Assembly (NCBI GenBank): GCA_006384855.1
Contig: VCJN01000154.1
Coordinates: 18,982 to 82,981 of the forward strand
Source: Tetraselmis striata
Taxonomy: Eukaryota > Chlorophyta > Chlorodendrophyceae > Chlorodendrales > Chlorodendraceae
Reading direction: 5' to 3'
DNA: 64,000 nucleotides
Numbering within the stretch: the stretch's first letter is position 1; every line of letters begins with the position of its first letter. This document shows, piece after piece, positions 25,701-36,423 of the stretch. The translations under genes and the position numbers were made by a program. Below the pieces are notes generated by a model. The model was not told the DNA's origin, searched no databases, and saw nothing but the letters and a program-made list of their open reading frames with translations.

Positions 25701-26657
25701 AGTCACAGTGAATCCTCGTATTGCTTCGCGCAGTCTCCGCGGCAGCTCGCGACTTTCCATCGTATATGACATGCGATCAACTTCTTGATTTTCGCGGTGT
25801 AATTTGCGGCACTACGACAACCGGCCAATGATGTACGGTCATCTATGTATCTCGCATCCTCGTATTGATGAGGATGATTTATTTATTATTGTAATGGTAC
25901 CAGCACTACATGACGCCAAATAAAAAAAACACGACGCGGGCGTCGCCATTATTCCACGTTATAATGTACTGTATGTATCTCACGCGTCGTAAGACGTGTC
26001 CCGAACAACAAACACCTCCTGTTAGTAGGGGGCCGGTGCTGATGTCACTGTACCGAGTATCGCCTACGACAACGCGACTGGACCCTCGCTCGGGTACACT
26101 ATTTATTACATAAGGCTTTCACAAAAGCGCACTACAAACAGAACTAACAGCAACTATGAAAGGTTGCCAGAAAAAGTCGCTCGGGTATTTCTCCAAAAGG
26201 ATTATTAACGACTACATTTTCCTGTACGAAAGGGTCCACTGTGACTGTAACATATTTCAAAGTTCAAATATATTGGGTACTGATGGGTTTGGTGTGCGCC
26301 AATCTGCGCGACGCTGAGGTGCGCGCTGCTGTGGTGCGCGCGCCTTTGCAGAGGGCGCCGCTGTGGGTGGCCTCCCCGCAGCTGCACTTCCTGGAGATGC
26401 AGCCGCACAGCGGCAAGCGCCCCAAGGGCGGCCTGCTCTACGTGGAGGAGCTGCCCACGCGGCGCGTGGACCTGTCGCGCGGGGAGCCGCTGCCGACGCG
26501 CCCCGCCTGGGCGCCCGCGGACCTCGGGGAGCCGCCCGCGCCGCCCGCCGGGCCGTCGCGCGGCTCCTCGGCCTCCAGCTCCCAGCGCGCGCTGCGCGCC
26601 GAGGCGGTGGACGACGTGGAGGGCTGCATCGCGCAGGTGGAGGCGTTTGAATTCTGA
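19702..26657 (+). CDS. BCAS3: BCAS3/ATG18-type WD40 beta-propeller protein, 8 exons
   Basis: Exons 19702-20045, 20192-20615, 21068-21376, 21633-21807, 21924-22319, 23296-23483, 24084-24374, 26352-26657 splice in frame at GT-AG sites with matching phases and give 810 residues. Exon 1 holds VLLLGYASGFQLWDV, the first-blade signature of the plant ATG18f/g/h and animal BCAS3 group; exon 4 has FRAHTSPLSLLAWDPSG; exon 5 has YKLSRGLTPA, at the place where PROPPINs carry the phosphoinositide-binding F-R-R-G (here L-S-R-G). Exons 5-8 form the C-terminal BCAS3 region. Such proteins act at phagophore or endosomal membranes in autophagy. The start is the ATG opening exon 1. Intron 7 is nearly 2 kb; several introns carry long C or G runs. 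The weak LSRG motif makes lipid binding uncertain, as in other BCAS3 proteins. Confidence 0.88.
20917..20942. repeat. C homopolymer (about 26) in BCAS3 intron 2
   Basis: A run of 26 C on the sense strand, upstream of the exon-3 acceptor. Similar sense-strand C runs sit in later introns near 21867, 22339 and 23750, and G runs near 20696 and 23953. Confidence 0.9.
24690..24800. repeat. TA/TG-rich simple sequence in BCAS3 intron 7
   Basis: An AT-rich tract of alternating TATA, CATA and GTGT stretches inside the 2-kb intron, sharply unlike the GC-rich exons. Confidence 0.7.
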
Positions 26658-27340
26658 CCGCCGCGGGGCCCTGCTGGCGAGAGCGTCATTTGCGAGAACG
26701 ACGCGGGTCTACGCGCGTACTACATTCGACTACAAGGGGGACTACTCGGGGGACTCCGTGGGGGCTTCCCAGGGGCAGGACAAGGGGGAAGGGGGCCCCT
26801 CCATCGGACCCGGCATTGTCCACGCGGGCGGTGAGGGGGCGGATCATGCCACTGTGCGATCCGCGGGGCCACGGGGGGGCCCTGCCCAGTCCGCCACCGC
26901 CGCGCCTACCACGCGGCCGGTGCTGGCGTGCCACTGGCTGGAGCGCACGTGGCGGCACCTCACGGGGAGTGTCGGCTGCCGAGGCGTGTGTGTGCAAGGG
27001 GGCGCGAGTCGTCGGAGGGCGTGATGGCAGGGGGGGCTGCGCCTACCAGAAACAGATATAGGCGACATAGGCGACGATATTGTGCGCTGAGCCACCTTGG
27101 GGGGGGGGAAGAGGGGGGGCAGACCGAGGCTCCAGGGTTGGGCATGCACCCTGTGAGCCCGCGCTGCTGCCGGCGGGCGGGGATCTGCTGCCACCACCGC
27201 GAGTTTGGTGCGCAGAGAGGCGGAGCTGCGAAATATTCGTCACGCTGTGTAACTCCGCGCCGTCCGCCGACGCCCGCCATTGTAACAGTGTAAACAACCA
27301 ATATAAATGGATGAGAATCTCGGCGCGCTCACCTGGGACC
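26658..27340. other. Intergenic, nothing recognised
   Basis: Downstream of the BCAS3 stop. Short Gly/Arg-rich frames on both strands look like composition effects. The region leads into the tandem repeat that follows. Confidence 0.4.
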
Positions 27341-27342
27341 CA

Positions 27343-28340
27343 CAGCCGTCGGCGCCCAATGCCAAACACGAGCTTGCACCCTTGCATGGCGCAAGCCGGT
27401 TGCCATATAAGTGCGTCATTATGCCTCTCCCCCAAGCCCGTTCCCAGCCCAGCTTTGCCAAAACATCGGCGCGTGCCGATATGACTGCGGCCTTATTGTG
27501 AAAAATGTGATTACTTACAGCAACACTCCTGCTCATCACTTTCCCCAAGGAATGACCTCGACGTAGCAATGACCGACCCACACGCCCATAGGTATGATAG
27601 CGGAAGAGCTCGGGCACGTCTCGGGACTCGTGCGATGTCACTCCGTTTAACCCCCCCCCCCCCCTCTCCCCCAACAGCCGTCGGCCCCTAGTGCCAAACA
27701 CGAGCTTGCACCCTTGCATGGCGCAAGTCGGTTGCTGTATAAGTGTGTCATTATGCCTCTCGCCCAAGCCCGTTCCCATCCCAGCTTTGCCAAAACATCG
27801 GCGCGTGCCGATATGATCGCGGCCTTATTGTGAATGTGATGATTCACAGCAACACTCCTACTCATCATTTTTCCCCAAGGAATGACCTTCACGTAGCAAT
27901 GACCGACCCACACGCCGATAGGTATGGTACCTGAAGAAGTCGGGCACGTCCCGCGACTCGTGCGATCTCACTCCGTGTACCCCCCTACTCCCCTCCCCCA
28001 ACAGCCGTCGGCGCCTAGTGCCAAACATGAGCTTGCACCCTTGCATGGCGCAAGTCGGTTGCCGCGAGTGGGATAATACGTGCGTCACTATGCCTCCCCC
28101 AAGCCCGTTCCCATCCCAGCTTTGCCAAAACATCGGCGCGTGCCGATATGATCGCGGCTTTATTGTGAAAAAATGTGATTATTTACAGCAACACTCCTAC
28201 TCATCACTGTTCCCAAGGATTGACCTCGACGTAGCAATGGTCGACCGACACGCCCATAGGTATTCTAGCGGAAGAGCTCGGGCACGTCTCGGGACTTGTG
28301 CGATCTCACTCCGTCTTACCGCCCCCTCCTCCGCCCCCCC
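27343..28340. repeat. Tandem repeat, unit about 330 bp, three copies
   Basis: The landmark CAGCCGTCGGC starts at 27343, 27675 and 28002 (periods 332 and 327), followed each time by GCCAAACA(C/T)GAGCTTGCAC, CCAGCTTTGCCAAAACATCG and a CCCATAGGTAT-like end near a C run. Copies differ by substitutions and small indels and keep no common frame. It is not similar to the 370-bp repeat at 7.8 kb as far as I can see. Confidence 0.88.
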
Positions 28341-29970
28341 CCCCCCCCTCAACACACTCACACACTTCACCACCACCACCACCACCACAGGGTAGGCAAT
28401 ACCGAAGGGGAATCGGACACCGACACAATCCGCACACTGTTGAACCTCCCAGAATCTGTTGACCTCCCCCACATGGTGCAATGGTGCATCCCCGACACTT
28501 GCAAGCCAAACATTTCCGCGTTGTACACCCGGTCAAGGGGGGGGAGGGGGCACACTTCCAAACAAGACAACTTGAGACATGTACGTACCACAATAAGACA
28601 ACAATTATTGCGCTCCTGTGTGCAAAACGTCTGTGCCTTTCTGCACATGCTATGCAGAAACATTGGCCAGGCTAGGATGTTTTCACATTTGTGGAATTCA
28701 AACATGGCGGCGAGGCCATCGTTTTCGATATTCGTATATTGCACGACGCACAAGCGCCTCATTACCCCCCCCCCCCCCCCCCCCCACCACCACCACCACC
28801 AATCATGTGCATACCCAGCCGATCAGGTCACAGCGCTCCTCTGGAGCATGCGTGACCACTCAGTCTCACACTGCACATAGCCTCAGGTATGAAAACAATG
28901 CACTGCCGCAGATTTGTAGACTCGAGCATCGCTCAGACGACGGTGATTAGTCCACATAAACGCAAGACGCAGTATTGCGACTGGATGAACTACCGCGAGT
29001 GGCGACAAAGCAACCCGGCCATCCACTAGCCCGAAGCGCATGAGGGGTTGTGGTCAGAGAAGGGGAAGGAGTGAAAGGGTAGACTGGCACAAGGATTGGG
29101 GCAAATTGAAATTGATCTACCACATGTTGACTTCCCCCCCCCCCCCCCTTCCACCTCCCCCCCCTCCCTCTGCACATGCCAAGTTGGTCTTAGGGGGGCA
29201 CTACATGCCTACACTTGGTGTTTTTCTACCCCTGGTTCGGTGTCCGACAACATCTCCTCGATCAATGTCCACGCCCCTTTCCGATCGGAGGACTTCCTCT
29301 TTTGGTGCGGTATGTGTATGACGGCCCGGCCTCCAAGTCACGACATGCAACGGGCCCAGCGGACCCTGTGCGAGTTCATCAAGTCGGGCCGTAAGACAGC
29401 ACTAGACGGCGGCAGCCCCCATAAACATGGATCTTAGCCATTTTCCGAATTCATTTTGAGTACCCTAGAGGAGTGTACTTCTGCTCCACCTTGGGCTCCA
29501 GAGGACCATCACGCAAGGGCCTTTGCGGGTTCATGTAGCCGCGCCGTGAGACGGTTGGCATGTGCAAGTGGTAGTCTGGCAGGAAGGAAGTTGTAAGAAA
29601 TTTCAAATCTGTTGCTTCGCTCTTTTCTGTGTCACACGCTTTGGCCAGTTTGCCATTTGTTCATTTGCGGCATCACGTTGCGTGTTGGTTTGTGACGTGT
29701 TGGGGGGCAACACCATTACACTCTTGTCCACATCACAATGACGACTCATGTGATAAATACGGCGCATTCACCATGCCGGAAGGAGGCGGGGCTCGGAAAT
29801 AGAGGAGGTTGGCCGTGTCTTGAGCTGTAATTGCACCATGTGTGTCCCATTGCGGTTAGAGATAGCATGCCCTCAGAACAACTCAGTCTGGGCAGCGGCG
29901 GGCAGTTGACTAGCACGTTGTAATCAATTTCAATTTCATTCATCACCCTCTTGATAGTCACTGCCACGGA
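28340..29970. other. Gene-poor stretch with C runs and short coding-like pieces
   Basis: C runs occur near 28337, 28765 and 29136, and CAC trinucleotide tracts at 28365-28388 and 28785-28800. A plus frame around 29240-29437 (contains SSINVHAPFRSEDFLFW) and another at 28400-28540 look more protein-like than their neighbours but have no motif I know. Confidence 0.3.
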
Positions 29971-29971
29971 T

Positions 29972-30650
29972 TCAGTGAAATCGCCACCGCCCCATTGAAT
30001 GGGCTTTCAGATCCGGCATGTTGGCCCGCATCTTCATCATTCCAAAATGGGTCGTAGCCCACTCAACATCAATGAGATTCAGCGACGTGAGGTTGTAGCC
30101 TGGCAGCTCCGTCCTCCAACAACTCGTCGCCGATGAACAAGTCCGAGCCCGTAAAGTCCAGTGTGGCCAGGGCACCCAACGAAGCCAACCCCTCGCGGAT
30201 CAAGGCCAAAGACTCCTCACATTCACGCAATGCCAAACTGAGGCGTGTGAGCTGTGTCGGGCTAGGCAGAGCCGCTAGAACCTCAGCGGCTATGTCGGGA
30301 TCCCTCAGTGCATGCGCGCAGCGTGGCCAACCCCGCTTGCGCCGCCAACTTCTTCTGCAAGTCGCCCTCGGCGTAGTATGCGTGCGCGGTGTAGAGGATG
30401 TGGAGGGCGGCCAAGGTTGTCACGGTGGGTCGCATGGCCGTCAAAAAAGAAGAAGCCATCCATCTCCGACCACAACAGACTGGTGACGACCGGGAGGCAG
30501 CCAGTGAGGGCACACGCCCAGGGCCGCAGCTCCCCGTCGCCATCGTAGCCCAGACCAGGGATACCGAACATCCCCAAGTGCGTAAGGTTCACACGAGACG
30601 ACGCCTGGCCCGAACCCGCCGCGAGATGGGGGCCGGTCGGACTCGACAAC
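29972..30650 (-). pseudogene. Leucine-rich-repeat gene remnant
   Basis: The minus strand carries LRR-like pieces in shifting frames: near 30600-30450 NLTHLGMFGIPGLGYDG; near 30430-30310 TTLAALHILYTAHAYY; near 30300-30130 LPSPTQLTRLSLALRECEES and GALATLDFTGSDLF; near 30105-29975 YNLTSLNLIDVEW. Leucine spacing of about 24-28 residues fits an LRR solenoid. Frame breaks fall at a TTCTTCTTTTTT run near 30450, near 30305 and near 30110. The piece begins within 20 bp of the stop of the Cys4-module gene. No stable start or end was found, so a pseudogene or error-ridden exon is proposed. Confidence 0.45.
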
Positions 30651-30668
30651 GTTTGACGGCGCGTCGCG

Positions 30669-33600
30669 CTAGCCCATCATCGCCCCCCGCACTAGCCCCT
30701 CATACCGCTCGAGCACCAGCTCGCGGCTGCCCGGCGGCAGGCTGCCCTCCTCGCGCAGCAGCGCCGCGCAGGGTCGCAGCCCGAGCATCCGCAGCATGCG
30801 CCGCTGCGTCGCCGCCGAGTGGCCGTCCGTCAGCACCCAGCGCACCGCCGCAACGGCAGACCCCGCGGCCTCCTCCTCCGGCACCCTCCGCTCCGTCTTC
30901 ACCACCGGCGCGCTTGGCGTCGCATCCTCAGCCGGCCGGTTGGCATCTGGGCCGCCGGCAGTGTTCTTGGGGACGAGGACAGAAGCGCCGCCACTACGCG
31001 GCAGAGGGGCGCGCTCACCCGCCTGCGTGTCCGGCTCTTGCTTCACCTCACACCGGGGCCGGATCGGGTGGGCAGCGTGGGGGTCGGGCGATGAGGCAGC
31101 CCTGCCGGCGGCCTGGTGCCGCCCCTGGGGACCCTTCGCTCCGGTCGCCGCCTCGCAGGCCCCGCAGTGTGGCTGGCAACTGTCCTGTGATGCGGCGTCG
31201 GGGCTGAAAGCGCCCGGTGGCTTGGCCTCCTGGCAGCGGGCGCGGCTGGTGAGCTGATGGTCCGGGGCCCGGCCGGGACCGCATCGCTCCGGCGCAGTCG
31301 GAGCAGCAGCGTGCGCCCGGCTTCCGCCCGCCTGCCTTGAAGCCAGGTAGCTGCGCTGGTAGGCCCGCGAGCATTCTCGGCAGCAGTAGTGCAGGCCGTC
31401 CCGGATGCTGGCGTTCTTGAAGAAGGCGCTCCTGGGCTTCTCGGTCTTACACTTGGTGCAGGTCTTGGTCATGGCGGCGACGGGGAGGGCTTCGTGGGGC
31501 GATGGGCGGGGGATGCCCGCGGCAGTGGCAGCAGCGGCCGGCGCGGCGCTCGCGGCAGCCCACCATGCCGCAATGCAGGTGCGGAAAGAGACCCCAAAGC
31601 ATGCGCGGCAGGAGGAATCCCGGCCGTCCCCAAAGGTGGCGTTTTGGTAGAAGGCGCTCCGGGGTTTCGCGGCCAGGCACTCGGGGCAGGTCGTCATGTT
31701 GGCGGGGGCGCTGGCGGTCAGCCGCGCGGCCGCCGCTTCCGGTGACGTGGCCGACCCAGAGGCGCCGTGGGAGGCGGGAGAGCCTCCCTCCGCAGCCTCG
31801 GCTGACCTGGTAGCGAGGACTTCCTGCCCGGGCGAAGAGCCGGGTGTGCCGGCGGCAGTGGCACGAGCGGCTGGCGCACCACACCCGGCGGCTCGTCTTG
31901 CAGCAGTGCGGCTGCGAGCGTACGCCACCATGCACTCCCGGCAGTAGGCAGCCAGGCCATCCCGGCTGTTGCCGTTCCGGTGGAAGGCGCTCCTGGGCTT
32001 CTCTGCCTTGCACCTGGCGCAGGTCTTGCTCATGGCGGCGACGGGCGGGGCTGGGCTCGCGGCCGCAGCTGCTGACCTCGCAGCTTGGTCATGGGCACAG
32101 CAGTCGCGGCAGGTGGGGTATCCGCCACCCCGGCTTGCGGCGCTCTCGCAGAAGGCGCCCCGGGGCTTGGCCTCCCCGCACATGCCGCAGGCCTTCGGGC
32201 TGGCCGGGGCGCTTGTGGGGAGCCGCGCCGCGCCGCCTTGCGGTGTGGCCGGTGGCAGCAGCGGGTCGTCTCCAATGCAGAGAGGCGCAGAGCCTTCGGG
32301 GACGGGCGCAGGCGGCGAGCCCGGCTCGGCGGCGCCGCGGAGCACGGGGATGAGAAGATTGCCCGCGGCGGGGGCGGCCTCGGGTGGCGGGGCGGCGTCA
32401 GGACTGCCGGCAGGGCCGCTTTGTGCGGGGGCGCTGCCACATGCCACAGAGGCGCGGTCCTCCGCGTCCCCGTCCAGCTCTTGTTGTACCTGGGGTGGCG
32501 TACGGGTCGTCGAAGCAGCCGTGCCGGCAGCTCGCCGTCCATCGGCATTCGTCGGTCCGGCCGAGACCTCGCAGGCCCGGCAGAGGGAATGAAGGCCGTC
32601 TCGCGATGTGACGTAGGGGCTGAAAGCGCTCAGTGGCTTGGCTCCCTGGCAGCGGGCGCAGCATTTCCGCTGACGGCGAGGTGCCCGGCGCGGCTCGCTG
32701 AGCTCGGCTGCGGTGGCGGTGGCAGTGGCGGCTTCCGGACCGCTGGTCGCGGGGCCTACATTGTCGCAGCGGCGCCGCCGAGCGGCAGAGCACCGGCAGC
32801 AGCGGTGGCATAGGCTGTCGCCGCTTGTGTCGCTCCCGGTAAAGGCGCTCCTGGGCCTGGCCTCCTTGCACTGGCTGCAGCGCTTGAGGCTGCCGGTGGT
32901 GGCGGCGGCGCACTGGGTCGAGCGGCCGGGGCCGCCCGAAGCGGTGGCGGCGGCGGGCGTCGAATCCGTCCCAACAGCCCGGCTTGCGGCGATGTAGCTG
33001 CGGAGGTGCGCCACTACGCACGCCTTGCACTGGGCAGCCACGCCGTCCCGGCTGGTGTCGCTCTTGTAGAAGGCGCTCCTGGGCTTCTCGGCCTTGCACT
33101 TGGCGCAAGTCTTGAGGACGGCGGCGGCGGGCGGGGTGGGGCGCAAGGCCGTGGCTGCCGGAGTGCCTGGATGGGCCGCAAGGGCGGGAGGTGCGGCGCC
33201 AGCAGCGGCTGGTGCACGGCCGCTGGCAGCTGCTGACCTCGCAGCTTCGTCATGGGCAGAGCAGTCGCGGCAGTTGGAGCATCCGCCATCCCGGCTTGCG
33301 GCGCTCTCGCAGAAGGCGCCTCGGGGCTTGGCCTCCCCGCACCTGCCGCAGGCCTTCAGGCTGGCCAGGGCGCTCGTGGGGAGCCGCGCCGCGCCGCCTT
33401 GCGGTGTGGCCGGTGGCAGCAGCGGGGCGCCCCCGATGCACAGAGGCGCAGAGCCTCCGGGGACGGGCGTAGGCGGCCAGCCCGGCTGGGCGGCACCGCG
33501 GAGCGCGGGGGTTAGAAGATTGCCCTCAGCGGGGGCGGCCTCGGCTGGCGGGGTGACGTGCCGGCGCTTGGGCTGTCTGGACAGGGCAGCTTCGCACTCC

Positions 33601-34274
33601 TGGCAGCCGCCGCCCGAGGCGCCCAGCTGGGAGGAGCCTCCGCTGAGATGGCCGGGGGGCGTGGGATGCCCGCAGCTGCGGACCCAGCATGGCATGGCAT
33701 GGCATGCACATGGTGATGTCAAGTACGCTTAGCGTGCGTCAGCACCTATTGGAGCAGCGGCATCGATGCACTCCGGGCAGGCGGTCTGATGGAGCACAGA
33801 GGGCGGGAGGCACTTTGGGGGGGGGGGCATGTGCCGCTACCTGGCGCACGGGTTGACGTCGGGCGGCGGCGCTGCCCTCTTGCGGGACAGGGCGGCCTTG
33901 CAGTCGTGGCAGTGCTGGATGGTGAGCCCGCCGCGCGCTTTGCTGGGCGCGGAGGCCTGGAACGCGGCGGCGGGCTTGGTCTCCCAGCAGCGGGAGCAGA
34001 GCATGCCGTCGCCGCGCGCCTCGGCGGTGGGGGCGCTGCGCGGGCAGGTGGCGCAGGGGCCGGCACGCGCGGTACGGGCGGCGCTGCTGGCGGCGGTGGG
34101 GGAGGACGAGGTGGGCGTCGCCGTGGGGCAGCGCGGGCAGCTGTGCTTGCTGGCGATGGTGGGGGTGCTGGCGGGGTGCACGCCCGCCAGGAAGGGCTCC
34201 ATCGCATCGCCGACCGCGCTCGCTGTCATGAGCTGCTGGGCGAGGAGCGGCGGAGTGCGACGGACATGGGGCAT
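30669..34274 (-). CDS. Tandem Cys4 zinc-module protein (1146 aa, 2 exons)
   Basis: Exon 1 is 34274-33841 (ATG 34274), the intron 33840-33676 (GT-AG, phase 2), exon 2 33675-30669; the spliced frame is open throughout. Exon 2 encodes nine modules with strict spacing C-x2-C-x22-C-x2-C, first Cys at about 33350, 33107, 32879, 32660, 32189, 32021, 31688, 31460 and 31244. Between the pairs nearly all read (K/R)P-x2-(S/G)AF about five residues after the first pair, and a DG-like turn before the second. The last module has Arg for its first Cys. Exon 1 carries two looser versions (spacers of 24 and 25), and exon 2 opens with a lone CQEC half-module. Linkers are Ala/Pro-rich. The acidic tail has VKQE and VKTE (SUMO-site-like). 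The module resembles zinc ribbons of some phage and algal-virus HNH or endonuclease VII-like proteins, but no nuclease domain is present. Nucleic-acid or protein binding is inferred; the function is unknown. Confidence 0.8.
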
Positions 34275-36400
34275 CGGGCACTCAGTGTCATGGGAGTCGG
34301 CCTAACGGATGAGCAGCACCAGAAGGGCGGTATGGTGGGAGCATGATTGACTGAGGCACTGCGCGGATGAGCCGTCGCCATGCTGCGGCTAGCTATATGG
34401 CCTTCTTGAATCCTCCATCCATGGCGCACTGTCCCACCGAGGGATGCTGCCCCGTGCCGCCCGTCCAAACCCTGGACGTCTCAAACGACGCCCTTAATAC
34501 TCGTGATTCCTTCCACTCAGGCAAATAAAGAGGCGCCGCGTATTTGCGAGCGCCACTCGAGCCGCAGCCGCCGCACACGCCTGCGGCCGGTGGGGCGCAT
34601 CGGTGAAGCACTACAACAAGCGCGGTGTGGGCAGTGTGTGCAATTATGCATATGGCGCTGTGCCTAGCTGTGCGCGTCACTCGAGGCTCGTCCGTTGCCG
34701 CACACGCAGGCAACCGCGGCGCTCCTCCACTACGCGGCACGGCGAGAGAAAGGCCGCCGTCGCGATTCCCAGCGGGCAGTGTACACGAACCGTCCAGCCG
34801 CCACACACCTGCCTCCTCACGCCTTGCTCCCATTTCAACAGCTTCGTTAATCCGACGAATAGTACACCACCCTTCCGGTCACGCGAAGAGCAGCCGTCCC
34901 GCGTGTGGCGTCGCCAACCCACCCGCTCCATTGCACCACCTATGCGGGCAGATGGACGTGAGGGGGCGCACCAATCCTGCAATGCAGTCACCTGCGCCTG
35001 TCGTCTGTGGGTCCGGGTGGGCTGCGGGTACGCCACATCGGGGCGCCGGGGAGGTCGCCGAAGTGCTGGCGAAGCGACGGTCGCAACTGCTGACGCTGAA
35101 TGACGACGATATGACCGGATGGCGCTTATCATGGCGCGTGCGGGCGAGGCGCGCGGCGCGCAGTCCGCGCGAGTAACAACGTCCGCGCGCGCGATATTCT
35201 ACCTGCTATATACTCGTGCTGCAAGCTACAGGATAAAGCAATATACTTTTTCACAGAAGTCCTGGGCCCTTTCTAAAAGACCAAATCTAAAAATATTAAA
35301 TATACCAACGGTGAAGTGCTGACGAGGTCTTACTTTTAACAGTGTAAGACGATAGGTATATGTAGGGGAACGTAGGGCGCGCTTTTAAGCAGCTATATCG
35401 AACACCTGTTATTCCGTAGTGCTGATGGGATATTGCCCGTACGAAGCAGCATCAGGTTATATGAATATAGATGACCACATAAATATGGCCATACCGAAAC
35501 TGCGGGGAAAACGTCATCTACTAATACATGCTTTATATCTTACATTGTATTTATTATTGTTGTCATTATTGTCATCACTACGCGGTCAACACAGCTAGCG
35601 CGGCGGATGGCAACGATTGCTAATAGGCAACGACACGCTCTGAGCTCGGCGTAGCACGCGCCCCGCCAATGCAAAGATAGTAGTATGCAGGGGCACAAAT
35701 ATTGCAAGCGGTTCTACTGGTCCATCCGCGGCGCAAATATGCACAAAACATCATGGTTGCATGGTCGTGCTGACAGGATGGACGTATATAAACAATGCAA
35801 AGGCTTCCCTGTTCACCCGTCTTGAACTAGATTCTGTTCTTACTATAACCAGCACCAGAATGATAATTCCAGGTGAGTCTTGGCGTCATGCGCGTGCGCG
35901 CGGGCGGCGGAAGCTGCCCCGTGCCCTTCTCCTGTGCGCATTGCATTTCCTTTCAGACAGAGGCCAAATGCAGCAAAGACCATTGGGGTTGCGAAGGTCA
36001 CGCTGCCCCACACACATACACATAGTCACCACTGTGCTGTGGAAGTATGAAGGAACAAAGTGCATCGTCCACGGCAGATATATGTATATATATAGATATG
36101 CATATACAGATGGACATGCATATATAGGGATAAATATCTAGGAACATACTTGTATATAGACACACAAAGGCACATATACATATATAGTTATATAAACATC
36201 ACCCTGAATTGAATTGCCGTGGCTATAGGACATCACGAGGGTCCGAGGATCCGCCGCCAGAGCCCGGTCGTCATTCACTGCAAATTTAATCAAGGAAAGT
36301 GTTTGCTGGCGTGTTAAAGCTAATACACTGCAACCAGCTCTATTCTACCTGCGTGGCCGATTGCATGCTTATTTAGTGTTGCTCCTGCGGCAACGTGTGA
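34275..36400. other. Intergenic, nothing recognised
   Basis: Upstream of the Cys4-module gene and downstream of the coiled-coil gene. The right part (35170-36240) is AT-richer, with TATATA stretches near 36080-36195. It may contain promoter elements of the Cys4-module gene, none of which I can define. Confidence 0.4.
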
Positions 36401-36423
36401 CAGCAACATGCCATGCGTATGCG

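Noticed and set aside
32085..32813. Long plus-strand frames opposite the Cys4-module gene
   Set aside because: The Cys4 spacing is perfect on the minus strand; the plus frames mirror it.
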